From assembly GCF_026745355.1 (NCBI RefSeq), contig NC_079206.1, positions 12,306,779 to 12,370,778 on the forward strand: DNA of 64,000 bases. The letters run 5' to 3'. Source of the DNA: Beta vulgaris subsp. vulgaris. Lineage: Eukaryota > Streptophyta > Magnoliopsida > Caryophyllales > Amaranthaceae. The position numbers were made by a program, and so were the translations under genes. The notes under the pieces were generated by a model. That model was not told the origin of the DNA. It searched no databases and worked only from the letters and a program-made list of their open reading frames with translations. This document shows positions 11,601-23,700 of the stretch, one piece after another. Position 1 is the stretch's first letter, and every line of letters begins with the position of its first letter.

Positions 11601-12709
11601 GACTACCAAGAAAACGATAATTATATATCCAACTGCCATTAAGGCACTGGTTATAATGCAATATGATGATGATTTAAGGCCCAAATTAATGCTAAAATTA
11701 CCACTCAATCTCAAAACATACTGGCATGTTCGTGTTATGTGACTTGCCTTCCATGACCATCAGCATCATAAGGGGAAGCATAATCACGAGTAGCATTAAA
11801 ATCACCAGCAGCAATTGCAGCACGCGCAAAATACTGGGCCCCCACTATCTTGCCATTGCATGCTGTTGGCGGGAACATCTCACCAGAGGCACATTTCCCT
11901 TTAAACCTGCTACTATAATCATCCATGGATCCCTTGGTGCTCATGGATGGTAAGTTGGCAAAACTTGGGTGGCTAGGATTAATTCCAGTGTCAATCAAGC
12001 CTATCACTGTCCCTTCACCAGAACTCCTCGCACCACCTAGAGCTGGCCAGACACCCGTAGGAATTCCCAGATAATCAGGTGTATGAGTTGTCAGCTTCTC
12101 CATCTTAATATCTTCGTGAATAGCCCTAACTCCAGTCACATTCCTAAGAGATTCAACAACCTGCAAGTGTTCAACTAACTGTTAGCTGTGCTAAGATTTT
12201 ATAACTTATAAAATGATAGATAACCAACAATTTTAACCATAATAACTATCTTTTTTTACCCAAACTAGAACATATTTTCTTCAATGGACTTACCTTTTTG
12301 GACGTGACATCGATCGCAAATCCATTGAGCAAATGACTGTAGCTGTAGAGCTTGGTAAATGAACCTGAATCAAGCAGGTTTTCCAATAAGACATCATGCT
12401 GTCTACCTAGCATTTCTTTGTGTATTCTAATGTCATTGTAGTTCCTGCAAAGAAGTGCACAAGCTACATGAAAGATAAGCAAACAGGAGGAAAACTATGA
12501 AAAATGAAGAAAGGTCTTAGCATCATGATAAGAGTAAAAGGCACTTGAAAAATCTAAAGTTTTTGTCACCTGAAGCTGCCCTGATTATTACTCCTTGAGA
12601 CAAAGGAATCACCCTCCATGAGAACCATGAAGACTTTGGCATGCACAATGAACAGACTTAACATGTGACTGCAGCTAAAGAGAACGAATACAGCTAGACT
12701 AAGTTGCAT
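8626..12709 (-). CDS. Subtilisin-like serine protease, SBT2 type
   Basis: Nine exons in phase, 5' to 3': 12709-12570, 12444-12294, 12160-11748, 11564-11469, 11308-11239, 11105-10823, 10710-10382, 10106-9839 and 9314-8626, giving about 812 residues, normal for SBT2. The Met at 12709 is chosen because it opens a signal peptide (MQLSLAVFVLFSCSHM) that runs into AKVFMVLMEGD. Order: signal peptide, I9 propeptide (exon 2), S8 domain with Asp about 154 (GLIDTG), His about 233 (DGHGSH), oxyanion Asn about 339 (AAGNGGP), PA domain (exon 7), Ser about 594 (GTSMATPH), then a fibronectin-III-like C-terminus. It should be secreted; substrate unknown. Exon 3 ends AAG|gcaagt, a GC-AG intron. It lies downstream of the methyltransferase gene on the same strand. 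Confidence 0.95.
11565..11747 (-). other. GC-AG intron in the subtilase gene
   Basis: The donor reads GGAAG|gcaagt and the acceptor ctatag|CCATACAGC. This is the only junction that gives the universal HGSHTAS motif of the active site, so GC is the real donor. AG|GCAAGT is the textbook GC donor consensus. Confidence 0.88.
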
Positions 12710-13787
12710 TTCTTTATCAACGACAAAGGGCAAACAGTAATGCATAATATATGTTAAAGAGATGGTACTTTTGTCACAATTCAAAGAGAAAGAACATTCT
12801 GCCAAAAGTAGCAATGGGGTGACATCCACTAAAGACTAGCACAACACAACTATTTTATAGTTGAGTCAGGTAAATAAAATGCCTTCAGATCAATCTCATT
12901 AATTAGGTAAGCATGGAGAATTCACATGCTTGCCTGTACCAATATCATCTATTCCTGATGCAAGTAGTTACATGTATAAGCAACATCCATGCTTTCCTCA
13001 TTTCTCACCCACTTCCTCTCTTACCCCTCCTGCAACTCTGACCATATGTGTGAGTGTATGTTCTATTAAGCTTGCGCACATTTGGACATCTATGAGCAAG
13101 TACATAACGATAGAGGCATACAAATGAACGGTTGCAAATGTAACCTTTCTTAAAGGATTGCTACAGACTTCCATCAATTCTTAACCACTTTCCTTAAGGG
13201 AATACAAAAGTACCCCCAATATATGTGGAGTGGATTTTTTTCATCACAGCTGATCCAACAAATTCAGATTCCCTTGAGCCCTTCTTTACAGATCAAAAAG
13301 TGCCAATTGTATCATCAAGAATGCAATGATCAAAGCATTATCATTCACATTTCACTCTTGAAACAACAATCTTACCTGACCACTAATGGCTCGTCATTAT
13401 GAGACTTGTTGAAAACAATCCAGGATTCGATGTAAAGATGACTTAGTTCATGAAAATTAAAAAACAAAGGGTAACAGGGATAAACAAAAGAAGTAACGGA
13501 AAATGATTCATTATATACTAGTATCCAATTGTCATATCATGTCCTGAAAACGAAAACGAATGATAAAGGACACTGAAGCGATTAATAACTTCCGACTTTA
13601 TGATTTTAGCAAAAAGAAAGTACAACAGAGGGGTGACCTGCAGGGGTATAAATTTGCTCAGACATACTCATGACAGAAGTATCTATATTTGAAACATTAC
13701 AGAGGACACAAGTAATAAAAAACGGACAACAGTGAAGATGAATATGCTCAATCTCGAACTGGATTTTAGTTAGATGCAAAGTGAAAT
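12710..13787 (-). other. Upstream region of the subtilase, downstream of the methyltransferase gene
   Basis: No coding exon is seen. It should hold the subtilase promoter and 5' leader (right after 12710 on the minus strand) and the methyltransferase 3' UTR (left of 13788). I could not place a TATA box or poly(A) signal with confidence. Confidence 0.5.
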
Positions 13788-16700
13788 TTATGTTGATCTC
13801 TGCTGACGAGTATATTCCCAGATAGCAATGGCACCACTAACATGAACATTGAGTGACCTAACAACCCCTAATTGTGGGATCTCAATACAAGCATCCAAAA
13901 CGTGGATAATATCTGCAGGTATTCCCTCTTTCTCACGACCAAGAACAAGAACCTGAAAAGGATAACAATCCCTCAATCTTCAGCGCAAAAAAAATCACTT
14001 CAAACTACATATGTTGATGATGATACAGAGTTGAAGTAAAAAAAAAGCTTTGCATTGTTTATCGAGGCTATACTTGATTAGTTGTAGAAATAATAAAAGA
14101 TATAGTCTTCACATAGCTTTTTTCAGAACTTCAATATAAAAAAAGCATGGGTTTGAAGCATGAACCATACATAATGTCAAATTACATCACCCAGCTCAAT
14201 CGAAGAAATTTACCGTCTTTTGGGGGAAGCAATACTTGTCCAGGGGTATGCTATTTGCAGTTTGCTCCAATCCCAAAATTGCAAAACCCTCTTGCTTCTT
14301 TTTCTCCAAGAAGTTTTTGACACCATTCACCCGGACCTCTATGATGGGAACCCATTTCTCAGCCGTGACACTGGCAATATAACATAAGTGATTCAAAACA
14401 GTGTGCTCATCGCAGGCCAGAAAGCTATAATATCACAAACAAGGATAGTCTTAAGGGTTTAGGTAATAGAAAAAAAGAAGTAAAGAAATCCAATTGGAAG
14501 ATCTCCAAAGTAAGTTTAAGAAAAACTAGGATGTCGTATAAACTTCCAACAGTCACTCCAAGAATTTAGGAAGCTCAGGTTCTAAGCTAATTCTCTTCCT
14601 TCCTCAGGGGAGGGATCTGACATACGTCACTCCATGACATTAGCTCTTAAATTCTTACCAAGCAGATGTTGGCGGGCTTACTTACATCAACCCTCCCTAG
14701 TACGCCGGGAAAAATGTTGCAAGGCGTCAGGAGAGAGAGAGAGAGAGAAAAGAAAGCATAACAAAGTCCTGCAGACAAATGCAAACATCTGATTGTTTTT
14801 TTTTGATATACTCGTTTACAATTAAAAAATGAACATACATCACAGACTAATAAGACACAACATTGAGTCTCCCATCTTGTTGTACATCTGACTTAGTTAT
14901 TTGAGTGGAGTGACAAGGAAAGCCTGGTACACTACTGCATAAAAGTTACTAGACACAATGGTTCGTAGATTATCCTCTCTTTAGCCAATTCATCCACATA
15001 AAAGCACATATGGATGACCTTCAAAACAACTTTAGTCACTTGTACCTATTGAACTCAAGCAGTACATCTGCAGATGCTCCAACATCATAGCAAGAAACAC
15101 TTAACACAACCCAATTTTACAACAATACAAAAGAGTTCCATAAAAACAGGAAGCTAACTAACACAAAAGCAAGTGATATGCAGTTTACATAATAAAACAC
15201 ACAGATTAGGACACAGAATATCGTTTTGATTGAGTTTGTCCAGGACAGTGAATGATGCAAAAGCTTTGATGCACTTTAGGATCTTAGCTTTCCCAACTAA
15301 GGTACAGAGGGAAAGGGCAATACTGCTACCTCTTGTAAATGTTCACAAATAAGAAACAGAAAATTACATCAATAGCATCCATTAACACTCTCTTATAAGA
15401 ACCTATAAAGAGGTGATAAGAGTAGCAGAGATGAGAATTATGTTACTCAAACCTGGGTATTGGTGTTAACACTGGTATATGTCCAAGTATCAAGTTCAAC
15501 ATTTTAATTGTTTAGATTTGCATTTATTTCCTCCAATTCTTAACTTCATTGTGGCTATCCACTAGAGCATCAGATGAGAGTTTCAGTTGTCTTTCCTTTT
15601 CCGAAAAAATGAATTTACTTATACAAAGTAGGCGTCAGTCCACCAGAAGTCAAGGCAAAGAAAAAGAAAACCTTAGAAAGAGACAGGTTCGGAATACCCC
15701 AGGAGCGTGATCCCAGAGAGAATATAATTACACAGCTCGATCCCATTTTATAAATAAAGAATCTCAACCATCGAAAATCCTACCATTCCTCTCCAACCAA
15801 ACAACCCACATAATGGCAAGAGTTCCAGCTAGTTGTTTAATGTATAAAAATGATCCTCCCTCAATGACATGCACAATGATAATGCTGTAGTTTTATACAT
15901 CAATTTATTGAAAAATCTCAATCACAAACCAGAGATGTCAAACTCAATAAAGAGAGTGTTAAGAAAAACCTTATCAGCTGGAATTGTTTGTCTTGCAGCA
16001 CGTTAGCATCTGCTAATGCTAAACTACTTGCTTTAAACACCTGATAGAGACAAAAGAGATCCATTGATCGACAATGAGCAATCATTTATTAGCATATGTG
16101 AAAATCAAGAGGGGTAGGAGAAAAAGATGCAGCAAAGTATAGAAAATAAAATATCAGAACCAGGAGGGTAAAAGTTCTAAAGTTCAGCAACACGCCTCAC
16201 ACGTCCTTGCCAACCCAGCAAGATTAGGTATACGATCAATGAGAGATGCAACAACAATGATTTGCTGTCTATTTGCCTTTAACTTCTCCAGATACATGAT
16301 TTTTGACTGCAATATTTGCTCGAGAAGTTGGTCCTCCTTTCTCATTTCTGTTAAATAAAAGATGGATGTCAGATAACTTAGTTACATTGGCTACTACTGG
16401 AGAACATAAATTGTTTGCATGCTTCATCTTCACCCTTATCTACTATGTCATGTGCGAGAGCTGATTGGGATTATGAAGAATATGTATAAGAAATGAGAAA
16501 AAGTGAGGGGCTTCTAGTTGTCTATAAAACACTAAATGGTGGAAAGGAGATCAAGTTGAAAAGGCATGTATGCAAAGAAAGGCAGCACCAAATAAACCAA
16601 CTCAAAAGAGTTAGAAAATTGTTTCCCTTCACCGTCATGACCAATGTTGCTCGGACTCGGGTACCCATGTCGGACCCGGGTACATGTCCAAGTGTCCGAC

Positions 16701-17647
16701 TCGGCTCTTTTATGGAACTTTTCCAAAACGAAGTGTCCAAGTGTCCCATCCATATCCCATGTCGAGGATCTGACATGAGTACTTGAGGTTAAATGAAGAG
16801 TCCAAGCAACATAGGTCATGACTAATACAATATTTTCCTCCACCGTCATGACTAATACAGTAAGAAGTGAATCATGCTGAAATCTTCTTCTTAATTGCGT
16901 CAGTTGTGTAAAGGCAGGGAGGGGATCGTCCTCCCCTTTGCATTTAGGTACAACATTATTTCCCCTCTCCCCCTACATCTAATACCCTGAGGGATTGTGG
17001 AAAAGAGGACTAGTCTCACCTCCCTGAAAACAGAAAGGGTGATGGCTGAATACAAAGTTCAGACAAGCTCTCATCTAGGACGAGTTTGCTTATGTGTCCA
17101 TTTTCCTTATCACATACACACAGTCATTCCAAAGGTGATGGGCCCATACATAACTAAAATTGGTAAAGGTTTATAATATTTGACTCCTGCACAAAATCCA
17201 AACTTAGAAAGAATTATGGCATTGGATTACACTTTCACGTGAATAATAGCCTCAGATTCACCTTGAATAAACATGTCAAAGTTAGTTGCTACAAGTCCTC
17301 TAGTATTCTTACCATCATTCAGCATCTCGTGTTTAGACAATGTGAACTTCTTCTGAAAATCGAATATTATATTACTTAGTGGAGAAGGAAGTAACAATTC
17401 TTGCCCCGCATTTGCTGAATGGAACATACAGTCTTGATCTTGCGCAATCATCAAACTCTCATTTGTGAGAGTAGCTTCATCCTTAGCCATGGAACTTCTA
17501 AGTTCTTCTCTGACATCCTATATATTACAGCATGATGAGGCACAGCCAGAAAGCAGAAAGTGATTAGAAGCAGCGTGTACTACTTACATTTAGAAAATTC
17601 ATCACTCGCTCTGTTAGGCAAATTGGAACACATTCAAACTCCATATC
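13788..17647 (-). CDS. Methyltransferase gene, exons 26-31, SpoU catalytic domain
   Basis: Exons 17647-17588 ([19 protein letters not shown]), 17517-17313, 16347-16196 (motif 1), 16040-15970 ([16 protein letters not shown]), 14370-14214 ([17 protein letters not shown]) and 13952-13788 (motifs 2 and 3, stop). Exon 28 ends CGTGTGAG|gcgtgt: joining at this GC donor gives ARTCEVFKAS, the family's invariant motif 1 ending, and no nearby GT restores it. Confidence 0.93.
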
Positions 17648-20600
17648 CTACACAATATAAGAAAGAAGATATTAACCGACAAGCAGGTTCAAAGTCAAAA
17701 AAACATACTACTCTAGGAAATATTGTAACTTTGAAATTTCTCTGTTTTGTCAATTATCAGATGTTAATCATGTAAAACGGCCTTAGACAGATAGCCAGGC
17801 GATCATGGAGTGATCTACAAATGAGATTATAGATACAATGTACTAATCTCCCTGTAAACCAGTGTATCGATCTGTCTTAAGCGTACCACTACTTCTACTC
17901 TTTTCCCCCCTCTTTTAACAGGGTTGATGAAAAAGAGTGAGCGAAATCTGTTTCATGAGGATTGAAGATCACATTCTATTACAGTGTGAAGAAGACCTCA
18001 ACACCCATTCAAACTGTTAGCGTAACCAAACTTTTTTATTGTAATTTTCAAATGCAACAACTATATGCAAATACAAACAATAAAGTATTTTACACATAAA
18101 TAAGATGGCCAAGATAACTGAATGAAAAAGAGTTGATCAAAGCAAAGGAACACTGAATACAAAAGGGGGGCAGGTGGGGAGTGAAGAACAAAAACTGAAA
18201 AGTTCTGGGTGTCCACTTAAGATACCAGAATTGCCATAGGGTCCGACCATGATCAAAGACCTTCTAAGATATCAGCTTACACATTTGGATTTTCTAAGCC
18301 AAAAGATAACCAAAGTCATATTTGGAAACAAAGGTTAAATCTTCAATTTCTCAGAATACAAACCTAATTTTCTAAGTCACATCTCCAGGATATTCATAGC
18401 CTCAGTTTAGTTTAATACATGATAAATTTAGAGTAATAGATTCTTCTCAAAATCAGCCACTGCGTCAACTGAATCAGAATAGTGGTAACTGCTGCTATCT
18501 TGGATCCGATTCCAAGAGAGCTTCTTCGACTTGCAATTCCTCTTCACTTTACCTTAGCTTTGTCTTATGTTGAGGTAGTACTAATCATAAAGACAAATCT
18601 TTTTGCATAATGCTTCGGATAATTTGGTGGAGATCATATTCATAATTTTTCATTTTACTCTACTTCGTGATGCACCAAATTATATTGTCTCTCATTTAAT
18701 TAGTTAGAATTCCTCTTTCCCTTCTTTTTCCTTTTGAAAAAGATTAAAAGATTTCAATAAGAAAAAGGGATTTAGTCGAACTTGGTTACAAATAGGGGAT
18801 GCAGTTTGGTAGTAGTAGTGTAGTACTCTAACATCTCAACCAAGTGGTCAATGGTTCGAGACTTCTTACAAACGTTTTGATCATTTTCTAGAGAAATGTT
18901 ATCTCAAGATGAGTGGTGCCATGTCAGCGCATGAGATGACACAACACGTGGTGACCTGCTGTTGTTGCCCACACGTTGTAATAATAGTATCAGATTGTGT
19001 CTTTCTAAGATTACATCCTCACATATACGAAATGAGAAAACTACCTTAGACTAGGTAGCTGGAATGGCCAAGGTGTAACAGGTTGGGAAATTTTCCATTA
19101 TGGTGAATGCAATTATAGCACTCTGTAATTTGAACCACACCCTTCAAGCCGCATTGTCTGCTACATGACAGTCACTAGCTGCTCACTTTCATAAAATCCA
19201 CTTTTTGATGGGTCAGAATTTCCCCTCCCAAGTCAGGGGGGTAGAGAAGGGCCAAAAGGAGAGTGGGAAAGCATTAATTGCACCAAGCAAAACAGCAACA
19301 ATCTCAAAACAGAGAAGAGAGAAGGACGAGAAGGTGGAGGGGGAAATCATGTTCGGATAACGTACATTTGTTGTGTACTTGTGTTAGTTTATATAACCGG
19401 AGGGGGGGGGGGGTGTCAGGAAAGGCATTCATGTTTAAACTAATTTGTTTGCAATTATGGTATGGGCTAACTAGTTGATTCCTTATTTGAAAGTAAGAAA
19501 TAATTTACTACTATTAATAACTATAAAATATAATTATGAAACATATGCTTTGAATTATTATTCATCACATACATGAAGTCGTATTAGCAAAGGTTCTGCC
19601 ACAAATTCTTCATCTGCAGATGGAGGCATGGAGCTGTACTAAGAACTGCGCTGGAACACCTTTACGAGCTAGAGCTTTAATTGGGTTATTGTCTCCGTTA
19701 GTAGCAGAAGTTGGAGCCCTGCGTAATGGTGTCCTCTTAAACTCAAAATTTTAGACTGTCCAAAATGATCATAGAAGGTGATAATGCTGTGATCAGTGCT
19801 CATCAATATCCTTTGAGGCCTCTATAGTTGCCCATGGTATACTTAGTTCCTGTTGGGCTATTCGTACACTGTTTCAGAGCTTTCATACAACTCATTCTCG
19901 ACACCCATATCACAAAGCTAACCAATTTGCAGATAAACTCTCCAAGATTGGAAATGAAATTAGCAGAGGTGTTATAAATATTGACGTCTTCCCTAATAAT
20001 GATCTCCGATTCCTGAGTTTTTAGATAGTTTAGAGAATACTCTTGAGAGAAGAGCTCTATGAACTTTTCTTAGCACCTTTTATATACAAAGAAGATTATA
20101 GGTTTGGAATATCATGCACGTCCCGTTACTTCTTAAACCGAAGAATTACACATACAAGATCAAAGACTCCTATGAGTTGTTTTACAAAAAACCATGCCGC
20201 ATTGGCCATGATACATTCTGCTATCTCCATGACAAATTCATTCCGTGACAAAGAAACTGTTGCCACAAATGTGATTAAAACTGCGAAGGCCATCAGTAGA
20301 TGCCCTCTCTCCATACCTAATACACAAAGGGTGACAAACTTTATTGCTCCAAAGTCAAAACATCTCAGTGTAGGGAATCAAGCACCTGCCCATGTTTGAG
20401 CTGGTTACAGACTTCTGGTTCTTCTCGACATAGACATTACTCATTAGGGCTCTTGACTTCTTTGCTCACTTGCTGATGCATACAAGGATGCATGACGGGT
20501 TTGGGGTAGAGTGATGTCATATGTTTTTCTTTTTTGTTTTTTCTTTTTCCCTTTTTGGAGAAAAGGAGTGATACTCATACGTGTGGATCTAAAACGGTTC

Positions 20601-20694
20601 CAAAAATTGGGTTGACACTAGACCAACCTGTATTATTGGACCTTGAGTCCCCAGTTCTGTGATAAAGTTGTTCTAAGTTTATATACATACATAC

Positions 20695-20727
<33 letters not shown>

Positions 20728-23700
20728 AAGAGATTGTTCTTGATAAAATATGCAGTAAAGGAATATAGAATGTTGTCACCCAGAACCCATATTAAAATTT
20801 GGGACACTATCCCCAGAACCCATGTCCTATAGTATAATGATGTGAGTCAGACACTCACACAAGTAGCCTCTTCTGAAACTCGTGCTACAAGTCTAGGTGA
20901 TATGGATCTTGATAAGCCTTTTGATGGAACATTTCAAAAACTGAAGTGTCTTCGACAAAGTAAATGTCTTGAAGAGCTAAAGTGAAAGACCAAAAATAAA
21001 GGGATATGAATGTAAGTTTTGCTCACCAAACACTTGTTAAGTCTTTAACGTTTAATTCACTAACTTAAAACTGACTTTAACGTTCAAAATATCATTAAAA
21101 TATGACAGTGGCCCAATCAATCGTGAGCAAGAAGTAAATTACAAGTCATTTAAGTACAAAACGCATATTTGTCACAGAAACATGTTTCCAAAATTTCATT
21201 ATCAGATAACTGCATTAAAACGTGTTAAAAACTTGCACGCCTGATATATAAGCTAAAAAAACAGCTTAACATCCTTAACAAACCACAACCAGGGTACCTT
21301 GATTCTTAACTTAGCTTACTACCACAGTACCACTTAAAAAAATAATAGAAGAAAGATTAACCTTACTACAGCTAAGTCACATAAGAAAATTCCGGTAATT
21401 ACTGTGATGCACCTACTTTCCATCCCACTTCTATTGCTTAAAAACCAATGATAAATCCAAGACCACTATTAGTTAAAAACTATAAGCTCCTTGACCATCA
21501 GTAGGTAATATAACACACAACAAGACCAGGGTCCTCTAAAACCTAAATAAAGAATTGAGTACTATTCGCACTACACGTCAAAAAACCTAGGGACATCCCC
21601 GCAAAAGAGTACGGAAGACCTGTGTTACTTCAACACCTTCATTTACCTCATATATCGCGTGCCTACATGACATGACACTTGGACACTTCACTTTAAACCA
21701 AAAACTTGACTTTTTCTCTACGAAATGGACAAGTCCAATACCCAGACACCCGTATTCGAGTAGACACTTTATCCGAGTCTGAGTAAAATTGTGGAAGACT
21801 ACTCTTTGCTAAAAACTCTCATGACTAGTGGCCAGAGGCCCTATTTTAGAAAGCCTATCATTCTACTCTAGTCAAGACTTTCAAAGGATCCATGATATGA
21901 TATCAAACATAAAGTAAAATAGAAGCAAGTTTTGGCTGCAGCTGAATCAAGTGAAAAAGTCCAACCAATTTCATCAACCTTAGTGGCAATACATCTAACC
22001 TCAATACGGCTGGAAAAGATTCCCACGGGAGTAACAGATTCAATAGGAGTAAAAGCATCAAGATAACCTTCCATCGAGGTTCGCAATCTGTGAGCAGCAA
22101 AACTGACCATCAGAATATTGCAATTTATAACACATGAGATTAACGATAGAGCTTACGTTCATAGATGCAGAGTAGATAAGAAAAAAGATCAAAATCCCAA
22201 AGTACAGAAAATTCTCATTTTTATAGATTGGGAGTTTGGAAGAACAAGATAAGGATAAGCTGCATAAAGTGGCAGTTTATCCCGTCAAGACAGTTAAATA
22301 ACAGCAATAATAAAAATTGTTGGAGAACTCTTGAATCTCACTTATCCAATATCTCTATTGCTAATAAGTAGAAGGTCAAACCGAGCCTTTGATTTTTCCT
22401 TTTTGGGAGACACGTGAACATTTTCTCTTAAATGAAAATTCGATACTACCAGTCCCAACTGGCAACTATGGCTGTTTGCTTTCAAAGCTCCCAACTTTTG
22501 TAATCTAAGTGGTCCCGCCTTCTGGGGACCCTTCACCTTAATTAACCTGCTAAATTAGTTAATTATGACACATGATACTCTTCCATAAGCCCTTTCTATA
22601 TGGAAGAGTATCATGTATCATAATTAGCTGCTTTAGCGTGTTAAAAAAGTTCCAGGCTCGTTTCGGGAAGAAACCCACCAGAGTTGGGACCTCTTAGAGA
22701 CAATCAAAAGTTGAGACCTTTTAAAGCAAACGACTATAGTTGGAACTGGTGATGTCAATTTTTCCTTTTCTAGAACAAAACGTTAAGGCAAACAGTACCT
22801 CACACAGTCAGGATTCAATTCCAAGTATGACTTCATATTGCTGAAACACCTTTTCTCGAGAATGATAGATCCAGAGCAGCTAGAATCTAAAGTTGGCATA
22901 AGCTTGCAGAGAACTTTATAAACTAACAACTGAAAATTGAAAATTTTGAAATAAGTGTACGGAAACTTTGCTTTACACAGAAAACATGTACTAATCATGT
23001 CAGGCAAGTGCAGCACTTAAAAACCTGCGTAAAACCGCGTAATGTGTGGTGATGGGAAGTCAACAGTGGAATTATTGGTGGAAGCAGTTCACCCAAATGC
23101 TTAGATTGAACTTCTAGTTTTGCATGGATCATGACATTAGCTGCTATATATACATATGAGGACAGTGCCTGCATCCAATTCTGAAGTTAGTCCCTTTTAT
23201 AAAGAACCAACACCAAATCGATATTGTAGATTTTGCTAAGACAGAATATTCATCCCAGTCACATGCCACGGAAAAAAAAAAAGGAGAATAGTGAGAAATG
23301 TGATGGACAATGAGAAATCACAGCAGGACAATATTGCAGAGGGGAAGAGAGAGTAATAGTACATCTATATACATGATATGCTGCATGCACTAGCACTTAA
23401 GACTTAGAAACAATGAAGAGGAGCATATTATATTGATGAGTAAGAAAGACATTGTAGAGATACCAAAGGAGTGTCACCCATATAAAGAAACGAAAGTAAA
23501 AGAAACTCCTGCCCTCAAGCTGTATGAAGAGAGACATATTCCCATCTCAGGAATAAAGGAACTTAAAGAAATAACACATGAAACTATGCTATCAAGTATT
23601 TAAAATACACCAAGGAAATAGAAAGAAAAGAATACTAGTGAAATATCACCCAAATCCTAGAAGCAGATAGCACCCAAACCTCTTAACCTGTGAAAACCAA

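Larger units (their letters stand above)
17648..21999 (-). other. Long intron of methyltransferase gene (exon 25-26)
   Basis: 4.35 kb. It contains a LINE RNase H remnant (19590-20035), a poly-G run of 12 at 19402-19413, a microsatellite at about 20685-20733 and diverged GTCCGAC-type MITE remnants. The rest shows no signature. Confidence 0.75.
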
